Shown here in pieces: positions 6,173 to 15,118 of a stretch of DNA of 18,274 nucleotides. Position numbers and translations under genes: made by a program. The DNA lies in contig JAOUGB010000006.1 of the NCBI GenBank assembly GCA_029857875.1, forward strand, positions 1 to 18,274, read 5' to 3'. This stretch comes from Desulfobacteraceae bacterium (GTDB taxonomy: Bacteria; Desulfobacterota; Desulfobacteria; Desulfobacterales; UBA11574). Position 1 is the stretch's first letter. Each line of letters begins with the position of its first letter. A model generated the notes under the pieces. That model worked only from the letters and a program-made list of their open reading frames with translations, had not been told where the DNA came from and searched no databases.

Positions 6173-7012
6173 TCACCCATTTCCGGTGAGATAATTTTTA
6201 TCCAAAGACCCAAAAACAACCGGAAGCGATTCCATGTCCGGTGGCTTATATCCAAAGACAATTTCAAGAAAAACCATTGTGATGCGAAATGTGGCACCCC
6301 ACAGTATCTCATTGTTATCCTTGCCCTTTTGGATAAAACAAGGATAGTCTATCACGTCTGGATTTTTTCCATCCCCGCGGGATGTTTCAATTTGCAGCCT
6401 ATACCGAGCATAATGAGAGGGGTTCAATAAATTTTGGAGTGGAATGTAAACAACCCTTTCTACTTCCCAGTTTGGGATAAATTGCTTTTGATGGTTGATC
6501 CAGCAAACCATTGGATAAATCACCCTGTGAAACATGATGAGCTGCTGAGGCGGAAGCGGCCCTAAAAATTTAACCCCAAGAGGGTTCAAACGCATTTCTT
6601 CAAAGCCCTCTCGCAAACACGTGGCAAACAAAAGGGCCATATTTTGGGCTTCTTGACGCCGTTGTTTGTGCCACAGCTGCCAATACTGCCAACGAGTGAG
6701 AGGAGAACCCGGCAAATACAAAATTTTTGATAAAAAGGTATCAACGCGGGACGATATGCTTCCTCCTGGACAGCATAAGTCTCCAGGTTGTTTCACCTTT
6801 AAGGAGCGTTTGTTCAAAATCAAACATGGCCCACTGGAAAAGTCTTTTTCTTTACAATGCATGCCGAGCAAAAAGAGCACGGCCGATGTCGTGGAAGAAT
6901 TCGTAACGTCTTTTGAAAAAATACGATCATGACGGTTTTTTTCATAGAGTCTATGTATTACCCGATCAATAAAATCTGGCGTTTTCCCGAAAGATTTCAT
7001 AATTTCATTCAT
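6173..7012 (-). CDS. Nudix hydrolase-like protein with an interrupted Nudix box
   Basis: This 279-residue protein resembles the CoA pyrophosphatase branch of the Nudix superfamily: the sheet before the box ends in GDLCCPGGS (77-85) and the second half of the Nudix box is REGFEEM (134-140). In ordinary members about 15 residues lie between the PGG and the RE; here there are about 50. The insert, containing SKILYLPGSPLTRWQYW, carries neither of the standard box glutamate positions clearly, though the catalytic EE (138-139) is kept. It may be a subgroup of deltaproteobacterial Nudix proteins; activity on CoA or another nucleoside diphosphate derivative is inference. The start is uncertain: AGGA is only 1 nt from the ATG at 7012 and 13 nt from the ATG at 7000. 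The gene stands alone, divergent from aspartate kinase. Confidence 0.72.
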   Translation of the reverse strand: MNEIMKSFGKTPDFIDRVIHRLYEKNRHDRIFSKDVTNSSTTSAVLFLLGMHCKEKDFSSGPCLILNKRSLKVKQPGDLCCPGGSISSRVDTFLSKILYLPGSPLTRWQYWQLWHKQRRQEAQNMALLFATCLREGFEEMRLNPLGVKFLGPLPPQQLIMFHRVIYPMVCWINHQKQFIPNWEVERVVYIPLQNLLNPSHYARYRLQIETSRGDGKNPDVIDYPCFIQKGKDNNEILWGATFRITMVFLEIVFGYKPPDMESLPVVFGSLDKNYLTGNG

Positions 7013-7096
7013 TTCCTGATATTGCCCAATAAAATTAACTTCAAACCTATACCATGAAAATGTACAAACAATAAGCTTTATTGCTACAAAGAAATA

Positions 7097-7167
7097 TTTT
7101 GCCTTCTCGCCAGTCGAAGATGCCGCTTTGTCGAAGATCCCGCTTGCGGGGCGGTGAGGCGGACAAG
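7097..7167 (+). repeat. dispersed intergenic repeat, copy B
   Basis: This is the inverted counterpart of 1691-1781 and lacks its 20-bp internal addition. It holds two near-identical tandem units (GTCGAAGATGCCGCTTT and GTCGAAGATCCCGCTTG) and the palindrome CCCGCTTGCGGG. It lies between the divergent Nudix and aspartate kinase genes. Confidence 0.7.
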
Positions 7168-7298
7168 AAAAAAATATCCATGGAGCGATTTAACAAATAA
7201 AAACACCCCGACCCCTGAATTATTCATTCTTGTTCATTCTTGCACTTTTTGCAAGTTTGGGTTATGTCGCATGCTCAATATACTTTAGGAGAGACGTT

Positions 7299-8675
7299 AT
7301 GAAAGTGATTAAAATCGGTGGTGGCTGTCTAAAAGGGAAAAAGAATATCGAGAAGATTATCGAACTGATTGCCGATCGTGGCCGGGGTCATATTTTTGTG
7401 GTTTCTGCCCTTAACGGGGTTACTGATTTTCTCATTGACAGCATGTCAGTGGCACTTGAGAGTGACAAGAATATACCCAATATCATGAGTCTGTTAAATA
7501 ACAAACATATGCTCATCGCCCGTCATCTTATGCCCAAAGGCAACATCCAAAAAAAATTTAAGAGGGATCTAAACAAATCTTTAAGTAAACTCGAGCGCCT
7601 TTATTATGGTCTCAGTTTTACCCGGGAAACCACACCGAGAATTCTGGATATTATCAGCAGTTTCGGTGAGCGTTTTTCCGCACTACTTCTTTCCAGTGTG
7701 CTTCGATCCATGGGTGTTCAGGCCACCTGCCGTATGCCTGACAAAATCGGCCTGATTACCGACGGCAAGTTTGGTGACGCTACGGTCAATTTGCGCAAAA
7801 CAACCCATAATTTTCAGAAGAATCTAAAGCCATTAATGAAGCGGAACATTGTTCTATTTATTCCAGGCTTCTTTGGGGTGAGCGAAGACGGCGACATCAC
7901 AACATTCGGTCGAGGCGGCAGTGATTATTCATCGGCGGTGGTGGCTGCAGCGATGAAAGCGGATATTCTGGAAGTCTGGAAAGATGTTGATGGTTATATG
8001 AGCGCTGATCCGGATTTTGTTCCAAAAGCACAACTTATCCCGAGACTATCTTATGACGAAGCTGCTGAACTTTCTTATTTTGGCGCTAAAATCCTTCACC
8101 CGAGAACAGTGGAACCACTAAGAAGCAGTCGTATAAATATTGCCATCAAAAACACTTTGAACCCGGACGCCACAGGGAGTCTGATTACCGCAAGAAGCCA
8201 AAAATCAAAAAATATCATAAAGAGCGTGGCCCATGACGACGATATCGGTATCATTAAGGTTCATGCTTCGGGGGTTGGTGCTCGACTGGGCATTCTTTCT
8301 ATCGTTTCCAAGCAAATCGCTGAAAGCGGCATTAATATTAAATCTGTAGTGACGTCTCAAACCTGCATCAGCTTGCTGCTTGCTTTGAAGGATTTGGAGC
8401 CCGGTTGTCGCGCTATTAAATCAATTCATCCTAAGCCTCATCAGCGGTTAGAAAAGATTGAAGATGTGGCGCTGGTAAGTATTGTTGGCGCCGGACTCAT
8501 TCAAAGCAAAGGGATTGCGGCAAAATGCTTTTCGGCCGTTGCTGAATGCGGCGTCAATGTTGAGATGATTTCATTCGGACCTTCTCCGGTGGCCCTCTAT
8601 TTTTTGGTGCGCAACAAGGATTTACACTGTGCGGTCAATGCTATCCATAATAAATTTTTCCCCAAAGGGCTCTAA
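7299..8675 (+). CDS. aspartate kinase
   Basis: This 458-residue protein catalyses the ATP-dependent phosphorylation of L-aspartate, the first step toward lysine, threonine, methionine and diaminopimelate. The amino acid kinase domain spans about 1-295: K5-IGG at the N-terminus, then TTFGRGGSDYSSAVVAAAMKA (202-222), WKDVDGYMSADP (227-238) and SYFGAKILHPRTVEPL (259-274), all typical aspartokinase blocks. Two C-terminal ACT domains follow (GIIKVHASGVGARLGILSIV and VALVSIVGAGLIQSKGIAAK), expected to give feedback inhibition by an amino acid. The N-terminal motif reads KIGGGCL where most aspartokinases have KFGGTSV, an unusual substitution. I set the start at 7299, where AGGAGA lies 6 nt upstream; a longer frame from 7230 would add a hydrophobic segment not expected in this enzyme. 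No hom or asd gene is adjacent. Confidence 0.88.
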   Translation: MKVIKIGGGCLKGKKNIEKIIELIADRGRGHIFVVSALNGVTDFLIDSMSVALESDKNIPNIMSLLNNKHMLIARHLMPKGNIQKKFKRDLNKSLSKLERLYYGLSFTRETTPRILDIISSFGERFSALLLSSVLRSMGVQATCRMPDKIGLITDGKFGDATVNLRKTTHNFQKNLKPLMKRNIVLFIPGFFGVSEDGDITTFGRGGSDYSSAVVAAAMKADILEVWKDVDGYMSADPDFVPKAQLIPRLSYDEAAELSYFGAKILHPRTVEPLRSSRINIAIKNTLNPDATGSLITARSQKSKNIIKSVAHDDDIGIIKVHASGVGARLGILSIVSKQIAESGINIKSVVTSQTCISLLLALKDLEPGCRAIKSIHPKPHQRLEKIEDVALVSIVGAGLIQSKGIAAKCFSAVAECGVNVEMISFGPSPVALYFLVRNKDLHCAVNAIHNKFFPKGL

Positions 8676-8803
8676 ACGTTTTTGGCTTTCAAACGACCCG
8701 ATTTGACAAAAGCGTCTATACATAGCAATTTAACTTTTAGGATATTATCGCTTTTCAATTCTTTATAATTATTCAATTCAGGAGAATCCGGGGGAGGTAT
8801 AAT

Positions 8804-9982
8804 ATGTCGAGAACATTACCGGATGATTTTTTTAAATGGCTTGTGGAGTTGCGTCGCTGGTTTCACCAATTCCCGGAACCGGCTTACAAGGAAGTGAAAA
8901 CCGCAGCTAAAATTTGTGAAACTTTAGATACCCTCAAGGTACCTTTTCAGGCGGGTGTGGGGGGAACCGGTGTGGTGGCGAAGCTGCGTGCAAAACGCAC
9001 TGGACCTATGGTTGCATTCCGGGCGGATATGGATGCCCTGACGCTGGAAGAAAAAAATGATGTTCCCTACAAATCCCGGAATCAGGGATTTATGCATGCC
9101 TGCGGACATGACGGGCATATGACCATTGCCCTGGGTGTCATTCGATGGTTGATTGAAAACCGATGGTCTCATAACGGTTGCGGTGAAATTGTATTTATAT
9201 TTCAGCCTGCTGAAGAAGGGGGAGCAGGCGCCAAGGCTATGCTTCAATCAGGTATTTTTGATGCCGAGCCGATAAAAGCTGTTTTTGCCGGGCACATGTA
9301 TCCTGAACTGCCTATGGGACATATTAGACTTGCACCTGAGATCAGTAATGCTGCTGCAGACAGTCTTTTCATCCGTTTAAAAGGCAAGGGCGGGCATGGT
9401 GCCCATCCGCACCACTGTAAAGATCCTATTGTCGCAGGAGCGTATCTTATTACACAACTGCAGTCGATTATAAGCCGCGAACTTCCACCCCTTGAAAACG
9501 CAGTGATTAGCATCGGACGTTTTCAGGCGGGAACAGCGTCAAACATCATCCCTGAGGAAGCTGTTTTGGAGGGTACCCTGCGAACCCTGAAACCGGATAT
9601 TCGTATAGAGATAATAAAGCGCCTTGAAGATATGGTGGAAGGCGTGGCCAGATCATTCGGCATCTCAGCAACACTGAACATTACCGAGGGATATCCTGTT
9701 CTGGTAAATAATCCCGTACTGGTGGAACACATCGTGACCTGCGCCAAAGAAGTCTTGGGTGCCGACAATGTCCATAGCGGACTTCCAAGAATGGGTGCCG
9801 AAGATTTTGCTTACTTTTGTCAGGAATGGGGTGGGGTAATGGTAGGGATCGGTTGCCACGATTCAAACAAAGGCTTTCAACATGGTCTCCATTCTCCTTA
9901 TTTCGATCTTGATGAAAGGGTTCTGGATGTGGGTACCCGGCTTTTTGGGTACGTTCTGACGCAATATCTGAAAAAATCGTGA
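8804..9982 (+). CDS. M20-family metallo-amidohydrolase (N-acyl amino acid / peptide type)
   Basis: This 392-residue enzyme is of the M20D amidohydrolase family, related to hippurate hydrolase, N-acetyl-diaminopimelate deacetylase and IAA-amino acid hydrolases. The motifs occur in order: RRWFHQFPEPAYKE (17-30), FRADMDAL (72-79), HACGHDGH (98-105) with the metal ligands C100 and H102, QPAEEGG (134-140) with the catalytic E137 and metal-ligand E138, and AGHMYPELP (162-170) with H164. The dimerisation domain follows (about 185-300). The family cleaves amide bonds of N-acylated amino acids in the cytoplasm. The substrate is unknown; its position 128 bp after aspartate kinase would allow a role in the diaminopimelate branch, but this is only a suggestion. 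GGAGG lies 6 nt before the ATG. It is convergent with the enolase-superfamily gene. Confidence 0.9.
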   Translation: MSRTLPDDFFKWLVELRRWFHQFPEPAYKEVKTAAKICETLDTLKVPFQAGVGGTGVVAKLRAKRTGPMVAFRADMDALTLEEKNDVPYKSRNQGFMHACGHDGHMTIALGVIRWLIENRWSHNGCGEIVFIFQPAEEGGAGAKAMLQSGIFDAEPIKAVFAGHMYPELPMGHIRLAPEISNAAADSLFIRLKGKGGHGAHPHHCKDPIVAGAYLITQLQSIISRELPPLENAVISIGRFQAGTASNIIPEEAVLEGTLRTLKPDIRIEIIKRLEDMVEGVARSFGISATLNITEGYPVLVNNPVLVEHIVTCAKEVLGADNVHSGLPRMGAEDFAYFCQEWGGVMVGIGCHDSNKGFQHGLHSPYFDLDERVLDVGTRLFGYVLTQYLKKS

Positions 9983-10131
9983 CGATCTATCGATTAACAA
10001 TGAAATTTGCAACACGTTGATTTTTCAAAATAGATCGCTTAAGGTATAATTAAATTTTTGCTGAATAAACTCACAGATAAGAGCCCGTAAGGAAAGAAAG
10101 CGCCTGGATTTTTTTGTCCGATGGAGCCGGG

Positions 10132-11286
10132 TCATTGTCTCGGTCTTTCTATAACGGTGGGAGAACCTTCGGATAAGCGCGCCAGATTTTGACTGCTTAC
10201 TTCGATGCCCAGACCAGGGCCACTCAAGGGATTGGCTTCACCGCCCAGCCCAAAGGATATATTTTCAAGTGTAACATTTTCCTCAAGCAGGAATTCATCA
10301 TAAGAACCGTCATAATACACTGCATCATTACAGAGAAGGCATAAAATTCTACCAGCTGCAGAAAGAATACCAGACTCGCCAAGATGGCATCCGATCTGGA
10401 AATAAGTTCCGTTGCGCCTTAAGTGGTCAATAATCTTCAAGGAATTTCTAAATCCTCCATTTTTGGAGAGGCGGACGTTAATCATCTGATAATGGCCGTT
10501 TCTTGAAATCTTTTCCACATCACTTAGAGAACATGCAGACTCATCGGCCATCAGGATTGTGCCGGCTTTTTGCATAAGGTTTGCAAAATCGGCAAGTTCC
10601 GAAGAGTCCGGAGCCATGGGTTGTTCAACAACTTTTACCTTATATTTTTTTATCAAATATTCGTGTTTTAAAGCCAGGGAGTGATTCCATACACCGTTTA
10701 TATCGATCTTCAGATCATAATCTTCTCCAAAAACAAGATGAACAGCCTCGAGGATTTCTTTATTTTTGAATAAATCTTTTCCCATTTTTAACTTCAGCCT
10801 TTTAATTTTCATTTTCTTGATAAGCTGACATATTTCAATAATTTTTTGTTTATCTGCAATCGGTAGCGGAGCTCCGTAATAAATTTTGTTTGTTATGAAA
10901 TCTTTTGAAAAATAATCTATGATGTTCTTTTTATGATTTTTCCCCAAGGCATCGAGCAGGGCTGTTTCCAGGGCGCAGGTTGCAGCATTTTGTGATTTTC
11001 CATTTCTTAGGCTGTCGATAAAATTCCAGATCTGAGAGACATCATCCAGGTCCCATGGAAAATGATCCAGTTTAACAAAGCGGTGTATACTTTGCGCTGA
11101 ACTTTGCTGTGATTCCCCGGTTACAAAAGATCTGGGGGCGCCTTCACCGTATCCTTTAATTTCTCCTTTTTCGGCGGCAACTTCAACGATGATGTTTTTG
11201 ACTGAGGATCTTTTTCTCAACGCATGGGAGAACTGAATAGAAAAAGGGAGATTTACAGGGTGTACGATGATCTTATCTATTTTCAT
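10132..11286 (-). CDS. enolase-superfamily enzyme (muconate-lactonizing subgroup, dipeptide epimerase-like)
   Basis: The protein has 384 residues, with an N-terminal capping domain (about 1-130) and a TIM-barrel domain. The catalytic residues of the muconate-lactonizing subgroup are present: K165-x-K167 (RLKLKMG), the metal ligands D195 (DINGVW), E221 (VEQP) and D248 (ADES), and K275 (VRLSKNGG) on the opposite face. This set fits racemases and epimerases such as L-Ala-D/L-Glu epimerase, N-succinyl amino acid racemase or o-succinylbenzoate synthase. The specificity loop reads GCHLGESGILSAAGR, which I cannot tie to one reaction. It lies 86 bp downstream of the histidine kinase gene on the same strand and is probably its last operon partner. 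The ribosome site before the ATG is poor, which agrees with translation from a longer transcript. Confidence 0.82.
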   Translation of the reverse strand: MKIDKIIVHPVNLPFSIQFSHALRKRSSVKNIIVEVAAEKGEIKGYGEGAPRSFVTGESQQSSAQSIHRFVKLDHFPWDLDDVSQIWNFIDSLRNGKSQNAATCALETALLDALGKNHKKNIIDYFSKDFITNKIYYGAPLPIADKQKIIEICQLIKKMKIKRLKLKMGKDLFKNKEILEAVHLVFGEDYDLKIDINGVWNHSLALKHEYLIKKYKVKVVEQPMAPDSSELADFANLMQKAGTILMADESACSLSDVEKISRNGHYQMINVRLSKNGGFRNSLKIIDHLRRNGTYFQIGCHLGESGILSAAGRILCLLCNDAVYYDGSYDEFLLEENVTLENISFGLGGEANPLSGPGLGIEVSSQNLARLSEGSPTVIERPRQ

Positions 11287-11372
11287 TGTGAGCTGTTATC
11301 CAAGAGTTTTTTTCCGGCAAAAATCAAACGTTACTTGAAACGATCTGTTTTCAAATAGCCAAGATGTTATCA

Positions 11373-13367
11373 TCAATCTTTTTGTAATGATAATTTTGGC
11401 TTATCGACAGGGAGGGTCAGCGTAAATACAGATCCTTCATTAACCTTGCTTTTTACCTCTATGCTCCCATTATGATCCTGCATGTTCTGATAAGCGATAA
11501 ACAGGCCGAGACCGGTACCGTTATGCATACTGCTTCTGTGTTTTGTTGTAAAATAGGGATCAAATACATTGTCAATCATCGATTGAGGGATCCCGGTACC
11601 GTTATCTTTAATCTCAATGCAAATTGTGGCCGGTTTCCCTTTTTCAATACAGTGTGTTGTAACAAACTCGATCTTACCGCCTTCGGGGGTAAATTCTACC
11701 GCGTTTGAGAGCAGATTCAGAACCACCTCCTTTATCTTTTCACTGTCCATCCACACCTGTCCGATGTTGGGATCGAATCGACGGGACACCTCGATTTTTT
11801 TGGCATTACTCTGGGGCGAAACAAGGAGAATCATTTTATCAATGAGATCATGAAGGTTATTCAGCTCGAAGTTTGATTCTCTTTTCTTGACCAGATCCAA
11901 CAGTTCTGTAATGAGGTTGTTAATCCGGCTTGTCTCTTCCATCGCGATATTATGAAAGTTTTCCCGGAATTCTTCATCATGGTATTTCTGCGGTATCATC
12001 TGGATGAAAGTCCCAATGGCGGTCATGGGATTCTTTATCTCATGGGCCAATCTTGCTGCCAGATTTCCTAAAAAGGAGAATTTTTGGGACCGGCTCAAAA
12101 GCGCATGCGATTGCTTGAGTTCCTTCATCTGTTCCTGAAGCTTTCTGTAAAGTCTTGCATTTTCTATGGCTATGGCGATCTGGGGTGCGAAAACTTCCAG
12201 TGTTTCCCGGGTTTCTTTGGGTACACCTTTTCCATCAACAGCATCCGTGGCGATGACGCCGATCACTTTGGAACGGGTGATTAGAGGAACCACATATGCC
12301 GAAGTGGGTTTGCTTAAAGTCAACATAATGTTTTCTTTTCTCAAACTTGAGTTTTTTACCTCAGGCACATATTCCGACTGTCCGGTGTTGGTTACCCTGA
12401 CCAGAATGTTGCTCAAGCGATTGAGCGATACTTTGTAATTTGTTACCGCTTCCGGAACTTTACCGTCAAAACCGGTGCCGTGGATATACTCAAGTACTTC
12501 CTCATTTTCATTCACGAGCATAATTATGGCACGGTGAATTTGGCAAACGTTTGAAAGAATTTTCATGATAACAGTCAAAAGTTGTTCCAGATTCAGCACA
12601 GAAAGGATCGCCTTACCCGTCTCATGTATGGCCAGAAGCTGTTTGATTTTATAATTAAGTTCTAAATTTAGACGATTGACCTCTTCGTATTTTTCTTCAA
12701 TGAGTTTCTTGTCTTCCTCCATTTCAGTTATGGTGTCTATTAAAAGTGATTTTGATGTGTGAAACCTTGAAAAAATTTCATATAATCTATTACGGAAAGG
12801 CCATTTTAAATGATACTCACAATATGGTGCGTCGTTAAAGTAACAACATTTTTCTTTCAGATCCAGAGGCCTCCCTCCCCATATGAGCGGCAGAAAAGTG
12901 TAGGTTCCCTGGTTCATCAGGCATAAATCTTTTGATACATCCATCTGGGAGTTCCAGTGTAATTTAAGGATGGCTCCGTTTCTCTTAATTTCAACCAGCT
13001 CAACTCTCTTATTTCGGTTCCATTTGTCATTTAATTTTTGAACATGTTTGAGTCCTGTTTTATACGACCAAAACCCCTTAGCGATTATCCTCTGAGCATA
13101 ACCAAGCTTAGTTTTTTCAACAGCATATTTGGCTATCTTATAGGCAGCTAACTCGTCCTTAAGAATCATTCTGGCCCTTTCATATAATTTGGAAGCTACA
13201 GTGCATGAGATCCAGTTGTTGGGATCTATTAAAAATCGCTCAGGGTCTGGAAGGGCATCGATCTCAGGGTGAAGGTTCTTCAGAAGGCTGGAATAGTCAC
13301 CGTTATTGTGTTCCTTTACATATCCCAATATAACTTTGGAATTTAGGCAGTTGACTTCTTTTTCCAT
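11373..13367 (-). CDS. cytosolic GAF-domain sensor histidine kinase
   Basis: This 664-residue kinase has no membrane segment. Residues 1-200 form an N-terminal sensory region I cannot name with certainty; its end (EKCCYFNDAPYCEYHLKW, about 173-189) recalls the cysteine-containing end of V4R-like or related ligand-binding domains. A coiled coil (about 205-245) links it to a GAF domain (about 255-402). The HisKA domain follows, with H442 in AHEIKNPM, then the ATPase domain: N box with N555 (LNLLSNAVEF), DNGTGIP (588-594), FDPYFTTK (602-609) and GTGLGLF (617-623). The kinase core is NtrB-like. Its ATG is 2 bp after the stop of the radical SAM gene, so the two are almost certainly cotranscribed and translationally coupled. 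No response regulator is adjacent on this strand; the NtrC-type regulator at 16809 is a candidate partner. Confidence 0.9.
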   Translation of the reverse strand: MEKEVNCLNSKVILGYVKEHNNGDYSSLLKNLHPEIDALPDPERFLIDPNNWISCTVASKLYERARMILKDELAAYKIAKYAVEKTKLGYAQRIIAKGFWSYKTGLKHVQKLNDKWNRNKRVELVEIKRNGAILKLHWNSQMDVSKDLCLMNQGTYTFLPLIWGGRPLDLKEKCCYFNDAPYCEYHLKWPFRNRLYEIFSRFHTSKSLLIDTITEMEEDKKLIEEKYEEVNRLNLELNYKIKQLLAIHETGKAILSVLNLEQLLTVIMKILSNVCQIHRAIIMLVNENEEVLEYIHGTGFDGKVPEAVTNYKVSLNRLSNILVRVTNTGQSEYVPEVKNSSLRKENIMLTLSKPTSAYVVPLITRSKVIGVIATDAVDGKGVPKETRETLEVFAPQIAIAIENARLYRKLQEQMKELKQSHALLSRSQKFSFLGNLAARLAHEIKNPMTAIGTFIQMIPQKYHDEEFRENFHNIAMEETSRINNLITELLDLVKKRESNFELNNLHDLIDKMILLVSPQSNAKKIEVSRRFDPNIGQVWMDSEKIKEVVLNLLSNAVEFTPEGGKIEFVTTHCIEKGKPATICIEIKDNGTGIPQSMIDNVFDPYFTTKHRSSMHNGTGLGLFIAYQNMQDHNGSIEVKSKVNEGSVFTLTLPVDKPKLSLQKD

Positions 13368-13369
13368 GA

Positions 13370-14908
13370 CTAAAAAACTAAATCTCTCACACTTCGTTGT
13401 TCTGACATTAAGTTTGCATATTTATCTGTTAATTTGGGTGCCAATGGCCTGAAAGCTGTAAGGCTTTCACTTTGTATACTAAATATCTGTCTGCCTTCTT
13501 CCCTGAAACAGGTGTTAGGAATCAAATCATCTTTTAATGCATGGGCAGGTAGTCGAAAAAAAGGCATAATGTTTAAAAGGGTTTCTTTCATTTTTGACGT
13601 AGGGTTGGATAAGTTATAGATTTCTCTCATATAAGATAAAACAGTATCAAAGTCAAAATTTTTAGACGGCTGTCTGACAATGTTCTGTCCAAAAACACCG
13701 TCATCATCAAAAACAACATCCGGCAGGGAAAGAGCGAGGTCATAAATTTTTGTTTTTGGGTAAACTCTGCATTCCCCAATTTTAAAGACATGCCCCCCCG
13801 GCCCCTTGTGTTTAGATAAATTTTGAGCAAATACAAGGCTTTCTTTAAGATCTTGTTCTGTGTCACCCGGATAACCGGCAATCATGAAAACCATTAAAGG
13901 AACTTCATTTTTGACGGCCTCTTTGAATATGGCCATGGCATTTGAAATATATTTATTATAGTGCGATCTGTCTCTGACCTTATTCATCCGTCTTAATGTA
14001 TGATAGCTGGCCGACTCAAACCCAAGGGCCAATACCCCGCAAACATCTGAAATTCTAGAAATTATGGATGGATCAAGAACATCGCAACGGGTTTCAAAAT
14101 TAACTTTCAAATTTAATGATCGAAGTAATGGGAAGATATCAAATGATTTAAAAAGAGCATCGCTGACAAGCAGTGTATGGGCGTTCGTCTGATCTAATAA
14201 ATTTTTCAGATCGAGATGGATGATATTGTCTGGGACTTCCCTCCTGTAAGGTCGTATAGACTCTTCCATACAAAAATTACATTTATAGGGACATCCCCTA
14301 CTAAAAGCGTACGGCAGAATATCGTACCTGCCCGGATGCCTTAATAACCCTGGGTTTAGAGGCGCTTTTCTGCTGAGATCAAAAGGTTTTCCTTTTTGGG
14401 TTAAGTGGATTTTTCCGTCTGTTTTCCAGGCCAGATTTGGGATGTTGTTGTTAATCGGATTTTGGTCTTTATCCAAAAGTTCAACGATCTTGAGAGCGGA
14501 CACTTCACCTTCTCCCAGCACGATCAAATCCACAGCCGAAGTTCTGGAAAATATTTCTTCATAATACAAGGTCGGGAAGTAACCTCCCAAAAAGATGAAA
14601 ATATTCGGATCAAAGGCCCTGATAAGATTACATAAATTGATGACTTCTTCCGCTTGGGAAATTGCCGTGCATGAAATACCGACCCCTTTTGGTTTTATTT
14701 TGGTCAGATCTTTAAAGAATTCCTGTTCTATCTGCTCTTTTCCTTTTTTGCTAAGCGGCAAACCATAGTCCATCGGTATGGAGATCACCTTTATTTCTAC
14801 GTCTGGCAGGTTAAATTTAACATAGCTGGCAATCTCCATGACGGGCAAAGGATAAGCGGGAACATACATCCCCGTATTTTTGGAAATCGGCTCAATAAAT
14901 AAAATCAT
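13370..14908 (-). CDS. B12-binding-type radical SAM protein
   Basis: The protein has 512 residues. The N-terminal part (about 1-150) has the cobalamin-binding-like fold seen in many radical SAM proteins, with GVGISC (75-80), FLGGYFPT (106-113) and LGEGE (131-135). The usual histidine in GG-x-HPT is a phenylalanine here, so cobalamin may bind differently or not at all. The radical SAM core has the iron-sulfur motif C206-x3-C210-x2-C213 in SRGCPYKCNFCMEE. The later GFESAS and MIAGYPGDTEQDL segments are typical of the B12-radical SAM group. Reaction and substrate are unknown; family members methylate or rearrange unactivated carbons, often in lipid or cofactor synthesis. It is the first gene of a minus-strand operon with the histidine kinase. 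The ribosome site is weak (AAGGG about 9 nt upstream). Confidence 0.88.
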   Translation of the reverse strand: MILFIEPISKNTGMYVPAYPLPVMEIASYVKFNLPDVEIKVISIPMDYGLPLSKKGKEQIEQEFFKDLTKIKPKGVGISCTAISQAEEVINLCNLIRAFDPNIFIFLGGYFPTLYYEEIFSRTSAVDLIVLGEGEVSALKIVELLDKDQNPINNNIPNLAWKTDGKIHLTQKGKPFDLSRKAPLNPGLLRHPGRYDILPYAFSRGCPYKCNFCMEESIRPYRREVPDNIIHLDLKNLLDQTNAHTLLVSDALFKSFDIFPLLRSLNLKVNFETRCDVLDPSIISRISDVCGVLALGFESASYHTLRRMNKVRDRSHYNKYISNAMAIFKEAVKNEVPLMVFMIAGYPGDTEQDLKESLVFAQNLSKHKGPGGHVFKIGECRVYPKTKIYDLALSLPDVVFDDDGVFGQNIVRQPSKNFDFDTVLSYMREIYNLSNPTSKMKETLLNIMPFFRLPAHALKDDLIPNTCFREEGRQIFSIQSESLTAFRPLAPKLTDKYANLMSEQRSVRDLVF

Positions 14909-15055
14909 TATAGAACCCTTTGATAGAGTTTCGAAGTGTATCTTATCAAACGGATATTATTTTAGATATGTTGAAAACAAGACCCATACGAATTCAGACG
15001 ACCCGCCTGAAAAACCGAATCATCGCATGGATTGCTGTTCGCGTTAGCTGTGAAG

Positions 15056-15093
15056 GTTCATCGCCATATATTTTCCAAGAAGGCGATATGAAC
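15056..15093. repeat. imperfect inverted repeat in the spacer
   Basis: GTTCATCGCC (15056-15065) pairs with GGCGATATGAAC (15082-15093), with a 2-nt bulge. It lies 26 bp downstream of the acyltransferase stop codon. No T-tract follows on the minus strand, so a terminator role is doubtful. Confidence 0.35.
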
Positions 15094-15118
15094 GTTTAAA
15101 TTTTTGCGTTAACCAAAG

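Noticed and set aside
8703..8735. TTGACA before the M20 amidohydrolase gene as a promoter
   Set aside because: The -35 is perfect but no acceptable -10 box is found 16-18 bp downstream.
9983..10037. Inverted repeat CGATCTAT / ATAGATCG between the convergent M20 and enolase-type genes, as a terminator
   Set aside because: The arms are only 8 bp with a loop near 40 nt and there is no T-tract.
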